Notes under the pieces: generated by a model
Databases searched by the model: none
Seen by the model: only the letters and a program-made list of their open reading frames with translations
What the model was told of the DNA's origin: nothing
From: Bacillus_AD sp047238185
Lineage (GTDB): Bacteria > Bacillota > Bacilli > Bacillales > DSM-1321
Direction: 5' to 3'
DNA length: 64,000 bases
Assembly: GCF_047238185.1 (NCBI RefSeq)
Contig: NZ_JBDFMI010000001.1
Span: 2,666,001-2,730,000, forward strand
Translations under genes and position numbers: made by a program
Part shown: piece after piece, positions 17,614-26,631 of the stretch
How positions within the stretch are numbered: position 1 is the first letter of the stretch
How the letters are laid out: each line of letters starts with the position of its first letter

Positions 17614-18897
17614 ATGTACATAACAATGAATATTGATATCGATTTTGAGATTAAAAGTCTTTCAGACTTACCGAAATTCAAACAGATTATGGAGCATATG
17701 AAAATGAAAATCAATAAAAGTAAGCTAGCAAAGGAATTGGGTGTGGATCGGCGGACAATTGATAAATATCTAAATGGCTTTATCCCAAAAAGAAAAAGGG
17801 AAAAGCCCTCAAAGATTGATCCTTATTATGAAATAATAGCCGCATTGTTATCAGAAGATTCAAAACAGGTATTTTATTACCGTCGTATGCTTTGGCAGTA
17901 CCTAAAAGACAATCATGGATTGGAATGTGGAGCTTCAACCTTCCGTGCGTATATAGCTCGTACACCTGAATTTAATGCCTACTTTGAAGAGGATAAACGT
18001 ATTTCTTCACCCAAAGGGACAGTCCGATTTGAAACGCCACCAGGTAAGCAGGCCCAATTAGATTGGAAGGAAAACATTTTATTCGAAACCAAAGAGGGAG
18101 AAAAGATAGAAGTCAATGTGGCGGCTTTCATTTTATCAAATTCCAGATTCCGAACATTTCAATTAAGTCTTTCTAAGTCACAGAGTACCTTACTTTCTTT
18201 TTTAACAGATACTTTTGAAGCAATTGGCGGAGTTCCAGCTGAAATCCTTACGGATAATATGAAAACGGTAATGGATGAAGCGAGGACTGATTATCAACCT
18301 GGGAAAGTGAATGCGAAATTTGATCAGTTTGCGAGGGACTTTGATTTTAAAGTCAAACCATGTATTGCAGGACGACCGAGAACCAAGGGGAAAATTGAAT
18401 CCACAATGAAACTCCTTGATGAAATTCATGCGTACCAAGGTCAACTGACAATGGAGGAACTTCATCTATTCATACAGGATTTAGGGAATAGAATGAATCA
18501 CCAGATCCATCAAGGAACGGGGAAAATACCGATTATGGAATTCAAAAAAGAAAGGAACCACTTACTCCAGCTACCAACTGACAAAGTAAGAGATTCCTAT
18601 CGCATCAAACATACACATGTAAAAGTCAATGCATCAAACATGATTTCCTACAAATCGAATCAATACTCTGTACCACCAGAATATCAAGGAAAAAAAGTAG
18701 GCTTACAGGTGTATGATGACTACTTGTGGATTTATTATAACATGAAACTGATCGCCCAACATCCAATTAGTAACGCTAAACTTAATTATCAAGAGGAACA
18801 TTATAAGGCAAGCTTACTTGTTTCCACCCCTCATTATCCTGAAATCGACGATTTAGCAAAACGGAATTTAGCAACGATTGGAGAAGTGTATAAATAA
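17614..18897 (+). CDS. istA: IS21-family transposase
   Basis: About 427 residues. An N-terminal helix-turn-helix (KSKLAKELGVDRRTIDKYL) is followed by a DDE integrase core: the first Asp is in QAQLDWKE, the second in EILTDNMKT, and the catalytic Glu in KGKIESTMK. A Mu-type C-terminal domain follows. The ATG at 17614 has GGGGGG 6 bases upstream, and the longer open frame runs out of the element's end. The stop overlaps the istB start as TAATG, giving coupled translation. Confidence 0.92.
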   Translation: MYITMNIDIDFEIKSLSDLPKFKQIMEHMKMKINKSKLAKELGVDRRTIDKYLNGFIPKRKREKPSKIDPYYEIIAALLSEDSKQVFYYRRMLWQYLKDNHGLECGASTFRAYIARTPEFNAYFEEDKRISSPKGTVRFETPPGKQAQLDWKENILFETKEGEKIEVNVAAFILSNSRFRTFQLSLSKSQSTLLSFLTDTFEAIGGVPAEILTDNMKTVMDEARTDYQPGKVNAKFDQFARDFDFKVKPCIAGRPRTKGKIESTMKLLDEIHAYQGQLTMEELHLFIQDLGNRMNHQIHQGTGKIPIMEFKKERNHLLQLPTDKVRDSYRIKHTHVKVNASNMISYKSNQYSVPPEYQGKKVGLQVYDDYLWIYYNMKLIAQHPISNAKLNYQEEHYKASLLVSTPHYPEIDDLAKRNLATIGEVYK

Positions 18898-19655
18898 TGA
18901 ATCCAACTACAAACTATCAACAATTATTATGGAATCTTGACTATCTAAAGTTAAAGCAAATGAGCTTACATTTAAATGAAATCGTAGACTTCAGCGTAAA
19001 GCATCAGATGTCATTTATCGACACATTAATCAAGTTGACTGCGTATGAAATAGACATACGGGAGAAAAACATGACGCAATCGATGGTGAAGGTCGCAGCT
19101 TTCCCTCATTTTAAGGAGGTGAAAGATTTCGATTTTACCTTTCAAACATCGATTAACCAACAGCAGATTCTAGACTTCCTTACATTGCGTTTTATCGAGG
19201 AGAATGAAAATATTGTGTTTTTAGGACCAAGTGGTGTCGGTAAAACCCATTTGGCCACAGCAATAGGGATTGCGGCAGCAAAGAAACGGACGAGTACCTA
19301 TTTTATTAAGTGCCATGACTTGATTCAAAATTTGAGGAAAGCTCGATTAGAAAATCGGTTAGAGAGCCGTTTGAAGCATTACAGCAAATACAGACTGTTA
19401 ATCATCGATGAAATCGGTTATTTACCGATTGATCACGAAGACGCTAAGTTGTTTTTCCAGCTGATTGATCGAAGATATGAAAAAAGAAGTACCATCTTAA
19501 CAACCAATGTGAATTTCAAAGCGTGGGATGAAATATTTCAGGAACCTAAACTGGCCAATGCCATATTAGACCGCATTTTACATCATGCGACAGTTGTGCC
19601 TATGATAGGTGATTCATACCGATTAAAGGATCATTTAGCAAAAGAGAACGAGTAA
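18897..19655 (+). CDS. istB: IS21-family ATP-binding helper protein
   Basis: A 252-residue AAA+ ATPase with Walker A GPSGVGKTH and Walker B LLIIDEIGYLP, the DnaC-like IstB fold that controls target choice and stimulates IstA. Its ATG overlaps the istA stop by one base. The right IS end begins about 50 bases after the stop. Confidence 0.93.
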   Translation: MNPTTNYQQLLWNLDYLKLKQMSLHLNEIVDFSVKHQMSFIDTLIKLTAYEIDIREKNMTQSMVKVAAFPHFKEVKDFDFTFQTSINQQQILDFLTLRFIEENENIVFLGPSGVGKTHLATAIGIAAAKKRTSTYFIKCHDLIQNLRKARLENRLESRLKHYSKYRLLIIDEIGYLPIDHEDAKLFFQLIDRRYEKRSTILTTNVNFKAWDEIFQEPKLANAILDRILHHATVVPMIGDSYRLKDHLAKENE

Positions 19656-19753
19656 TTCTGTACATCCTTATCCAAGCGAAAGTGTACATATTTATGTTGA
19701 CATTTACAAGCAGAGAGGCTATTTGCTGTGTAGACCATCCACACCCCTTAAGT

Positions 19754-20473
19754 CTATATATTCAAATCAACTAATAAGGCGGAATGGTCCGAGGATTGAT
19801 CGAACCGCTCTTCATGTGAAAAATGGCAATATGACAAAGCATGTTTCAAACTAGGCGAAATATAAGCATAATCCAATCTGAATCCATAACCCCCATCATC
19901 CTCGTAGCTATACTCTATAGCTTGGTTTCCATTTGCCATTCGCCATGAATCGGTCCATCCGTTCTTGACCAATTTCGGAAGCAATTGCTGGCAGCCTCTC
20001 GGAGGGCCCTGGCTGTCTATCGTTAGGCTCGTATTATAATCGCCTATTATGACGCACTGGTCCTCCTTATGGCTTTTCGCATAGAGCACCAGGTTTTCGC
20101 AAAAGCAATCCCTATCCTGCACTCTAGTCAAGTAGTTAGGGATATGCACCCCAAGGACATACAGCTCTTTTTCAGGAATGTACAGCTCGACCCATCTTTC
20201 ATAAGGGATATTCGGATGTTTTGTATCCGTCACATCATAAAAATCAATCTTCGAGGCGATGAACACGCAATCCATCTTATAGGGTGAAACATGGGTATTC
20301 TGAAACGTATATCCCATAGCGAACAACCCTTTTTTAATGGCTGCCCCTTTGGGGTTATCCCAAAACTCCGTCAAAACAACCATATCAGCCTTATGCTGCA
20401 TTAAATGGTTGATAATACTTTCAAAACTTGCATGCAAGCCGCCATTCTGGATATTCCATGTAAGAATCCGCAT
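19754..20473 (-). CDS. Endonuclease/exonuclease/phosphatase-fold protein, copy 1
   Basis: About 239 residues of the EEP superfamily: LTWNIQNGG (Asn/Glu metal site region), MVVLTEFWD, IIGDYNTSL (the GDxN motif) and the C-terminal SSDHSALLVDL (SDH catalytic His). It is predicted to be a Mg2+-dependent phosphodiesterase or nuclease without a signal peptide, so cytoplasmic. The ATG at 20473 fits the family start and is 10 bases from AAAGGG. A close paralogue lies just upstream in the same direction. Confidence 0.85.
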   Translation of the reverse strand: MRILTWNIQNGGLHASFESIINHLMQHKADMVVLTEFWDNPKGAAIKKGLFAMGYTFQNTHVSPYKMDCVFIASKIDFYDVTDTKHPNIPYERWVELYIPEKELYVLGVHIPNYLTRVQDRDCFCENLVLYAKSHKEDQCVIIGDYNTSLTIDSQGPPRGCQQLLPKLVKNGWTDSWRMANGNQAIEYSYEDDGGYGFRLDYAYISPSLKHALSYCHFSHEERFDQSSDHSALLVDLNI

Positions 20474-20584
20474 GTCGATCATTCCCTTTCCTGCTAAAAA
20501 AATACCCCTCACTATTCTTTACCACAAATCGTCCAACCTAAATGGATCAATCAAAAGGTTCAATGATTTGACATGAATGCCTCC

Positions 20585-20615
20585 AAAATGAAAAGGCATT
20601 TCTCAAAGAAATGCC
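20585..20615 (-). terminator. Terminator of EEP copy 2
   Basis: On the minus strand GGCATTTC / GAAATGCC is followed by TTTTCATTTT, separating the two paralogues into independent transcripts. Confidence 0.75.
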
Positions 20616-20625
20616 CATTGGTTAG

Positions 20626-21351
20626 TTACTTCCCTTTATCATTCAATTCAATTACAAGAGCCGAGTGGTCGCTCGATTGATCGATTCTCTCTTGGTGCGA
20701 ATAATGGCACTGCACTAACTGGCTGCTTAAGGAAGGCGAAATATAAGCATGGTCGATCCGCCAGTCCTGCCCGCTGTACGAATGCCAGCTGACTTGTTTT
20801 CCATCCTTATGGGTATAACGCCATGAATCTATCCAACCCATAGCATTCAATTCTTTCAGGTATTCCAGGCACTCGATTTTTAAGCCAGCCGTGTCCTCAG
20901 GAAGACCGGTATTATAATCGCCGATTATGACACAACGCCCATCTTTATGCTTGCGGGCATATTCAATCAATTCCTGCCAAAACACCTCTTTATCCTGAAG
21001 CTTAATCATTGTGTTTGGAATATGGATACCAAGCACCTGCAAATCTTTTTCCGGGAAATATAAATCGACCCATCTTTCATATGGCACTGCATATTCATTC
21101 ATATCAGTTACATCTTGGAAAGGAATTTTTGAGGCGGCAAATACACAGTCCATTTTAAAAGGGGCTGTATGGATGTCCTGATAAATATAACCGGCATCAT
21201 AAAGTCCTTTTTTAATATGGTCCCCTTCATCCCCCACCCAAAATTCAGTCAGAATGATTAAGTCTGCTCCATGTTCCAACAAATGCGAGATGATAGAATC
21301 AAAACGAGAGCCCGTTCCCCCTTGTTTTATATTCCATGTCACCAATTTCAT
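20626..21351 (-). CDS. Endonuclease/exonuclease/phosphatase-fold protein, copy 2
   Basis: About 241 residues, clearly paralogous to copy 1 along its length (TWNIKQGGT, LIILTEFWVG, PYERWVDLYFPEKDL, IIGDYNTGL, QSSDHSALVIEL). The catalytic motifs are intact. The ATG at 21351 has GGAGG 8 bases upstream. The two genes are separated by a terminator, so duplication was followed by separate expression. Substrate unknown. Confidence 0.85.
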   Translation of the reverse strand: MKLVTWNIKQGGTGSRFDSIISHLLEHGADLIILTEFWVGDEGDHIKKGLYDAGYIYQDIHTAPFKMDCVFAASKIPFQDVTDMNEYAVPYERWVDLYFPEKDLQVLGIHIPNTMIKLQDKEVFWQELIEYARKHKDGRCVIIGDYNTGLPEDTAGLKIECLEYLKELNAMGWIDSWRYTHKDGKQVSWHSYSGQDWRIDHAYISPSLSSQLVQCHYSHQERIDQSSDHSALVIELNDKGK

Positions 21352-21677
21352 CGATGCTTCCTCCACTCTATTTTCTTGCTATGTCCTACCTTATACTTAA
21401 CAGATAGTGTACCATGAGAAATAGACGAGTAAACCCGCCCTGTCGATTGTCACATATTGTTCGAAAATATTTGCGCATACACTGCCACTTTCCCCAATCA
21501 CTTCCATTATTCCTTGCTATACATTCCTTAGCCCTCTTTATTTCCTTATATCACGAATACTTTCCCAGGCAGAAAGCTATGGCCCGCCAGCAAGCTGCCC
21601 TTGTCTTCAAAACCGGGCTTGCGATAGACATTCCCGCCTTTTTCTTTATTGGGAAAAATCGATAGACTTCCAGCTCA
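21352..21677. other. Intergenic region without a recognised gene
   Basis: About 325 bases. A short open frame on the plus strand has no ribosome site and no family resemblance, and no structured element was seen. Confidence 0.4.
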
Positions 21678-21710
21678 CAAAAAAACCGCCGCCATTAAAT
21701 GAGGGCAGTT
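21678..21710 (-). terminator. Terminator of the STAS gene
   Basis: On the minus strand AACTGCC / GGCGGTT is followed by a T-run and overlaps the stop codon by one base. Confidence 0.6.
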
Positions 21711-22195
21711 TATTCTGCGGACGTTAATTTCACGAATCCATATCCTCGTTTAGCCGCCAACGTTTCCAGCGCCTTCTTAAATGATAGATATGTTTCAAAT
21801 GAATCATCCTGAAGCAAATCCGATTGCAATAGCTTCAACGTTACATTCGGACCGAAACCGACAAAGACTGAGTGGACTCCCATCAGTTGCAATGACTGTT
21901 TTAGGCTCCTTACATAATAATCAAATGTATCCAATTCCTCGATTTCTTTTGAAGTAATAGCGGTAAAGTCGATGACAACTGTCGTAACATCCTCTATACT
22001 TGCCGCACTCAATATTTTGGCATTCATTGCCTCAAATCGTTCGGGAAATAAATTCCCGACAACTGGTACTAGAATAGTTTCTGGAAGAATCGAGGGAATA
22101 ATCGGTGCCGATAAATCCTTAATCAATCGCTGGCTTTTCTCCAGCTCTCCCTTTAAATGGAGTATTTCTTCTTCTAACTCCTTTACGTATTCCAT
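21710..22195 (-). CDS. STAS-domain protein, RsbR-like
   Basis: A 161-residue protein with a short N-terminal coiled coil (ELEEEILHLKGELEKSQ), a linker LSAPIIPSILPETILVPVVG of the kind that leads into the STAS domain of RsbR proteins, and the STAS fold itself (VVIDFTAIT ... SVFVGFGPNV). RsbR paralogues form the stressosome that controls sigma-B. This copy lacks the usual N-terminal sensor globin fold, so it may modulate rather than sense. GAGGAGG lies before the ATG. Confidence 0.7.
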   Translation of the reverse strand: MEYVKELEEEILHLKGELEKSQRLIKDLSAPIIPSILPETILVPVVGNLFPERFEAMNAKILSAASIEDVTTVVIDFTAITSKEIEELDTFDYYVRSLKQSLQLMGVHSVFVGFGPNVTLKLLQSDLLQDDSFETYLSFKKALETLAAKRGYGFVKLTSAE

Positions 22196-22283
22196 AATGC
22201 CTCCTCAACCAAATAACGGGTAGTTTATATGACTTTATTATATCCTTACTCGCCCTTTTCCCCTATATTTCTGCTCTATGTTC

Positions 22284-22823
22284 CTATTGACTGATTGCCC
22301 CCTCTTGAATACTCTCCCGATTTCTGTGCATCCTGCACTGATTTTCTGTTAATACACGTTCTATTAGGGGCCAAATTAGATCTTTGCCGGGAGAAGGCTC
22401 GCTTTGGATTTCAACTAAGCGCATGGAAGTGAATCCTTGTTTCAGCACCTCACACAGAGCTTCACAAAAAAGGTCCATGCACACTTGAGGGTCGGCGGCT
22501 GGTTCAATGCGAAGCATAGCTTGATTGCAATCAATATTCCAATCAGAGTACCCGCAATATCCGATTAACCGGCCCGTTTCTTTTTCAATTAATTGCCAAT
22601 CCCGGCAACTGACAACGCCTTTATCACTAAGGAAGGTTGAATACCTCTGAAACGTATCATCCAATTCGTTCTCTCTCTCCAAATGAAAAAAACGTTGAGC
22701 TTCCACCCTTCGCTCCGGATTATTCAAATAAAGCAGGATAGCTGGATTTATTTCGTTCAAATATAACCTCTTTGTTTCAAAAACCGGCATTTCTCCCGTA
22801 TAGTGAGTACATTTCTTCAGCAT
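22284..22823 (-). CDS. GNAT-like acetyltransferase (RimJ/RimL-like)
   Basis: A 179-residue protein beginning near FETKRLYLNEI, followed by WQLIEKETGRLIGYCGYSDW, which matches the first half of RimJ/RimL-type GNATs. The acetyl-CoA loop that usually follows is poorly conserved here, so activity is uncertain. The start at 22823 follows GAAGGTG; the longer open frame has no site. Confidence 0.55.
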   Translation of the reverse strand: MLKKCTHYTGEMPVFETKRLYLNEINPAILLYLNNPERRVEAQRFFHLERENELDDTFQRYSTFLSDKGVVSCRDWQLIEKETGRLIGYCGYSDWNIDCNQAMLRIEPAADPQVCMDLFCEALCEVLKQGFTSMRLVEIQSEPSPGKDLIWPLIERVLTENQCRMHRNRESIQEGAISQ

Positions 22824-22969
22824 GATGACACCTTCTGTTTTTATTTTATGTCGTATATCCATCATAACAGAGAAATACGCACAAACGGCCAATTAAATAT
22901 CGGTAAACTTGCTATTGCTCAGCAGGCTTCTTCGGATCCATACCGTGGCTTAGGACAGCTGATACTCCG

Positions 22970-22999
22970 GTAAACCGGAATGGCTCCCTTCCGGTTTAC
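22970..22999. repeat. 11-bp inverted repeat
   Basis: GTAAACCGGAA / TTCCGGTTTAC with an 8-base loop, in the gap after the lipoprotein gene. It could serve as a weak terminator; no long T-run follows on the minus strand. Confidence 0.5.
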
Positions 23000-23055
23000 A
23001 CCTTTCATTTTTCTTATTGTCGGACATGGAAAAATCAGGTTTGATCGCTCCCTTT

Positions 23056-23496
23056 TCAATCATTCTCCTTGGAGGCCAATGTATATGCCGATTTTCTTCC
23101 GTTTTTTTCCACAGATATATTTGGATAAGATTGATCCAAATATAGTTTAAATAAACGTTGGGTCTTTTCTTTATCCTCTTGGCTAGGCCCTGTTTTTTTC
23201 TCCTTGAAGGAAACCTTCAATACGTTCTTTTCGGAGGAAATGGAAACATCAGTATAGGTACGGGTCAGCCCATCCGCATCAACTTGGATGCCGGTCAACA
23301 AAACATACAATTTTCCGTCCTCAGTGTCCCATATATAGGCACCATTGGATTCTTGCTTGGAAGCAACAAATTCTAAAATAGATTTATTTGTTTTATATAG
23401 ATTGACCTCTTCGTATGACAAATCGTCGCTATAAGATATCCAGTGGCAGCCAGAAAGAACCATCATAGTACACAGTATAATGATCAATTTCTTCAT
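23056..23496 (-). CDS. Putative lipoprotein
   Basis: About 146 residues. KKLIIILCTMMVLSGC is a lipoprotein signal peptide with lipobox LSGC, so the mature protein is attached to the outer face of the membrane. The rest is hydrophilic, mixed beta-type sequence with no recognised domain. The ATG at 23496 follows AAAAGGGGG. Confidence 0.65.
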   Translation of the reverse strand: MKKLIIILCTMMVLSGCHWISYSDDLSYEEVNLYKTNKSILEFVASKQESNGAYIWDTEDGKLYVLLTGIQVDADGLTRTYTDVSISSEKNVLKVSFKEKKTGPSQEDKEKTQRLFKLYLDQSYPNISVEKNGRKSAYTLASKEND

Positions 23497-23652
23497 TTTT
23501 TCCCCCTTTTGGCAAATACATCTTTCAACTTGTTCGCCTCTATCCAATGGTATTCGCTACACATACATGAAATCCTTTCTAATCGTCTATACGATTAATG
23601 GTTATCAAAATGGGGAAAAAACAATACAACATATAAAAAGGAGGAGAAACAT

Positions 23653-23997
23653 ATGAAAGTTCTTTTTCATATTGATTCAATGGATCTTTGGCCAATGACA
23701 ATCGGAAATGTCCGAAATTTAGTCGATAACTTTGAGGAAAGCGGACAATTATTTGATGTGGAGATTGTCGCAAATGGAGAAGCAGTAAAAGGAGTGATTG
23801 CAAAAAATGGGGAAAAAGAGGCGAAGCAGCTTGCAGAATTAGCCGAAAAACACGTCATCATAGCTGCTTGCAACAATGCGCTTACTACATATGGCCTGAA
23901 ACCGGACGACATACATTCTTTTATTAAAATCGTCCCTGCCGGAGTAGTCGAAATAGCCGAAAAACAACAAGAAGGCTACAATTATATAAAACCCTAA
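23653..23997 (+). CDS. DsrE-family protein
   Basis: A 114-residue protein resembling DsrE/DsrF-like proteins: KVLFHIDSMDLW start, VEIVANGEAVKGVI and VIIAACNNAL. The last carries the Cys at the position often used in sulfur relay, though whether it acts that way here is inference. AAAGGAGG lies before the ATG. It stands alone and converges on the helicase gene. Confidence 0.75.
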   Translation: MKVLFHIDSMDLWPMTIGNVRNLVDNFEESGQLFDVEIVANGEAVKGVIAKNGEKEAKQLAELAEKHVIIAACNNALTTYGLKPDDIHSFIKIVPAGVVEIAEKQQEGYNYIKP

Positions 23998-24031
23998 GAA
24001 ATGACTCAGGCATGTGGCTTATTTCCAAGCA

Positions 24032-24117
24032 GGCCAGGTACAAGGCTCGACACCGAAAAGCCGGTACTGGTGAGTCTTTTCCGAAGAAAAGCGGAAAGGA
24101 CCTGCTTTGATTCGAGC
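24032..24117 (+). other. Candidate pseudoknotted structure between convergent genes
   Basis: Three helices overlap: AGCAGG (24032) with CCTGCT, GGCTCGA with TCGAGCC (24111-24117), and a 10-bp hairpin GTCTTTTCCG / CGGAAAGGAC inside. The first two cross, giving a pseudoknot. It lies just upstream of a bidirectional terminator. No known RNA family was recognised. Confidence 0.3.
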
Positions 24118-24140
24118 CCTTTTCATCCAATACGAAATTA

Positions 24141-24187
24141 AGAAGCCAAATGTATGCCAATTTCCATCGGCAATCCATTTGGCTTCT
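24141..24187. terminator. Bidirectional terminator between dsrE-like and helicase genes
   Basis: AGAAGCCAAATG / CATTTGGCTTCT is a perfect 12-bp stem directly adjoining the helicase stop codon, with T-rich sequence on both outer sides. Confidence 0.65.
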
Positions 24188-26518
24188 TTATTGGACATCC
24201 CAAAACTGTTTAATTGCTTCAGAGAGCATTTCCGTATTCCGCACATAAAGCATTTCTTCCCAATGATCGGGAAACAGCAGCCTATATGACTGTGTGCGAT
24301 AACGGCTATCTATCAACAGGATGATGCCTCTGTCCTTTTCATCGCGGATGACACGGCCAGCAGCCTGTAAAACACGATTCATCCCGGGAAAGGTATAAGC
24401 AAACTCATAACCGTTTCCAGATAGAGAGTGGTAGTATTCGCGCAGCAATTCCCTTTCCTCCGTAAATTGGGGAAGCCCAACACCTACAATGCATGTGCCG
24501 ATCAATCGTTCCCCCTTCAAATCGATGCCTTCGGAAAAAATACCGCCGAGGATACAAAAGGCAATCAACGTTTCAGAAGGTTTTTCTTCAAATTCATTTA
24601 AGAACGCTTCTCTTTCTTCATCTGCCATTTGATTCTTCTGGCAGATGGAACGGATATCAGGGTACATGGCGGAAAATGCGGAATAGACCTCCTGCAAATA
24701 GTGATAGGAGGGGAAAAAGATCATATAATTCCCTTTTTTCTCCATAACCATCGCATGTATTTGTTCTGCTATAGGCTTTATGCTTTCAGGGCGGTCCTTA
24801 TATTTCGTAGAAATCGAAGCATCAATAAGAAGCTTGGCGTTCCCAGCATCAAAGGGGGACGATAGCCGGAAAAACTTACATTCTTCATCGCCGCCCAAGA
24901 CAGAAGAAAAGTAAGGGAGCGGAGAAAGAGTAGCAGAGAAAAAAATAGTGGAGCTTGCCAGCTTCGTTACCTTTTTCAGCAAATCGGAAGCATCCAGACA
25001 GAGCAGTTGAATCTCTGTATCACCCTGTTCTGTTTGAAGAACCGTTCTGTACGCCTCGCTGTATAGACCCATTATTTTTTGAAAAGCCAAAATGTCAAAG
25101 TACACCTGCATTAGTTCATTATTAAGGGGATTTGCTTGTAAATATCCATTGAACTGCTGGATTAGATCAGAAACAAGTTCTTCGAGCCGATCCGGCAGTT
25201 CCGGCCAAATCAAAGACTTCCCATCCTCCATTTTTTTCTCATTATCCAAAAAGAACATTTGCAATGTACGTATGGCACTCCGCAGCCCCTTTTCATTCTG
25301 GCCCAATGACTCTCTCGCTGTTATCAGCATTGATTTTGACAGTTTGGCGGAATACATGTCTTTAGCGCGCTCGACAAGATTATGGGCCTCGTCCACCAAC
25401 ACTGTCGGCTTACGGCCCCTGTCCATGAACAAACGTTTAATATATACATGGGGATTAAAAACATAATTGTAATCACAGATAACGACATCACACCATAGAG
25501 TGGCATCCAAAGACAATTCAAACGGGCAAATGCGATGCTTGCTTGCATACTCTTCGATGACTTTTCGTGAAAGATGGTCATGATTCTGAAGCATATCAAA
25601 TAAGGATTCATTTACACGGTCAAAATATCCTTCCGCAAATAGACAATGCTTCGGTGTGCAATTACGTTCCTCTAAAAAGCATGTTTTATCTTTGGCTGTC
25701 AATACTATACTTTTTAAACGAAGGCCTTTTTCACTCAGCAGGGAAAGAGTATCTTCAGCCCCTTTTCTCGTAATTGTCTTGGCTGTTATATACAAAATCC
25801 GGTTCGTTTTCCCTTCACCCATTGCCTTAACGGCCGGAAATAAAGTGGATAATGTTTTGCCTGTTCCAGTCGGGGCTTCGCAAAACAGCTTCATTTTATG
25901 GTAAATGCTTTTATATACGACTGAAGCCAGCTGCCTTTGGCCATCCCTGTACTGTGAATAGGGAAATCCCAGCTGGCGGATGGATGAATCCCTTGCCTCC
26001 TTCCAGTCCAATTGGAACAAGGCCCACTTCTCGTATAGGGACAGATAGTAGCGGAACTCTGTCTCTAATTGCACCAAACTGTATTTCCGTTCAAGGGCTA
26101 CTACCTCTTCGGTTCCGACTTGGATATATCTTAAACGAATGGCCACTTCATTCAAATCTTCTTTTTGGGCATAAATGAAGGCATAGCATATGGCTTGGGC
26201 CCAATGCACAACTTGACCGTCCCCCACTTCGCTCAATGGGCGTACGGTAGATTTGATTTCATCGATCACCCATAGTCCATCATCTTCATATATCCCATCC
26301 GCTCTTCCCTCAATCCGGAACGGAATGCCTTTATAATCATAAAGAGTAGATAAGGGGACTTCAGCGCTGTACTCTTCCGCTTCCTTCTTTTGCAGCAAAC
26401 GATGTAGGCGCGTACCTTCGGAAGCACGGTCCTGCCCAGAAAAAACGGAATCGATGCTTCCGCTCTTCAAGACGAATTCTATTAACTGTTTTACCGAGAG
26501 AGCCACTTCTTCCTTCAT
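24188..26518 (-). CDS. XPD/DinG-type Fe-S helicase with N-terminal PD-(D/E)XK-like domain
   Basis: A 776-residue protein. Residues ~1-160 carry a nuclease-like signature (GRADGIYEDDGLWVIDEIKS: the D...E-x-K core of RecB/Cas4-type PD-(D/E)XK folds). The rest is an SF2 helicase: Walker A EAPTGTGKT, a four-Cys Fe-S region (C-x5-C...C plus RICPFE), DEAH box LVDEAHN, and C-terminal motifs GIFSEGIDLKGE and QAAGRVIRDEKDRG. It is predicted to unwind and possibly cut DNA during repair or damage tolerance. The ATG at 26518 is 7 bases from AAAGGAG. It is monocistronic. Confidence 0.85.
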   Translation of the reverse strand: MKEEVALSVKQLIEFVLKSGSIDSVFSGQDRASEGTRLHRLLQKKEAEEYSAEVPLSTLYDYKGIPFRIEGRADGIYEDDGLWVIDEIKSTVRPLSEVGDGQVVHWAQAICYAFIYAQKEDLNEVAIRLRYIQVGTEEVVALERKYSLVQLETEFRYYLSLYEKWALFQLDWKEARDSSIRQLGFPYSQYRDGQRQLASVVYKSIYHKMKLFCEAPTGTGKTLSTLFPAVKAMGEGKTNRILYITAKTITRKGAEDTLSLLSEKGLRLKSIVLTAKDKTCFLEERNCTPKHCLFAEGYFDRVNESLFDMLQNHDHLSRKVIEEYASKHRICPFELSLDATLWCDVVICDYNYVFNPHVYIKRLFMDRGRKPTVLVDEAHNLVERAKDMYSAKLSKSMLITARESLGQNEKGLRSAIRTLQMFFLDNEKKMEDGKSLIWPELPDRLEELVSDLIQQFNGYLQANPLNNELMQVYFDILAFQKIMGLYSEAYRTVLQTEQGDTEIQLLCLDASDLLKKVTKLASSTIFFSATLSPLPYFSSVLGGDEECKFFRLSSPFDAGNAKLLIDASISTKYKDRPESIKPIAEQIHAMVMEKKGNYMIFFPSYHYLQEVYSAFSAMYPDIRSICQKNQMADEEREAFLNEFEEKPSETLIAFCILGGIFSEGIDLKGERLIGTCIVGVGLPQFTEERELLREYYHSLSGNGYEFAYTFPGMNRVLQAAGRVIRDEKDRGIILLIDSRYRTQSYRLLFPDHWEEMLYVRNTEMLSEAIKQFWDVQ

Positions 26519-26631
26519 TTCGCCACTCCTTTCCCATCCCATCATGCATTTATTGTAAATCATACTAATTGTGCTTAAAATTACGTTTTTGCGACATTCT
26601 AACGTACATAGTGAACTTTGTTAGGAAGTGA

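Larger units (their letters stand above)
17523..19707 (+). mobile_element. IS21-family insertion sequence, intact
   Basis: About 2.19 kb carrying overlapping istA and istB. The ends are related inverted repeats: left TAGAAATG... and right (reverse complement) TGTAAATG... . Each holds two subterminal ATATGTACA-type motifs with the same 24-base spacing, the multiple-repeat arrangement known for IS21 transposase binding. An 8-base (or 7-base) direct repeat flanks it. Both genes are uninterrupted, so it may be active. Confidence 0.9.

Noticed and set aside
21414..21665. 83-residue plus-strand ORF
   Set aside because: No ribosome site and low-complexity hydrophobic composition; treated as intergenic.
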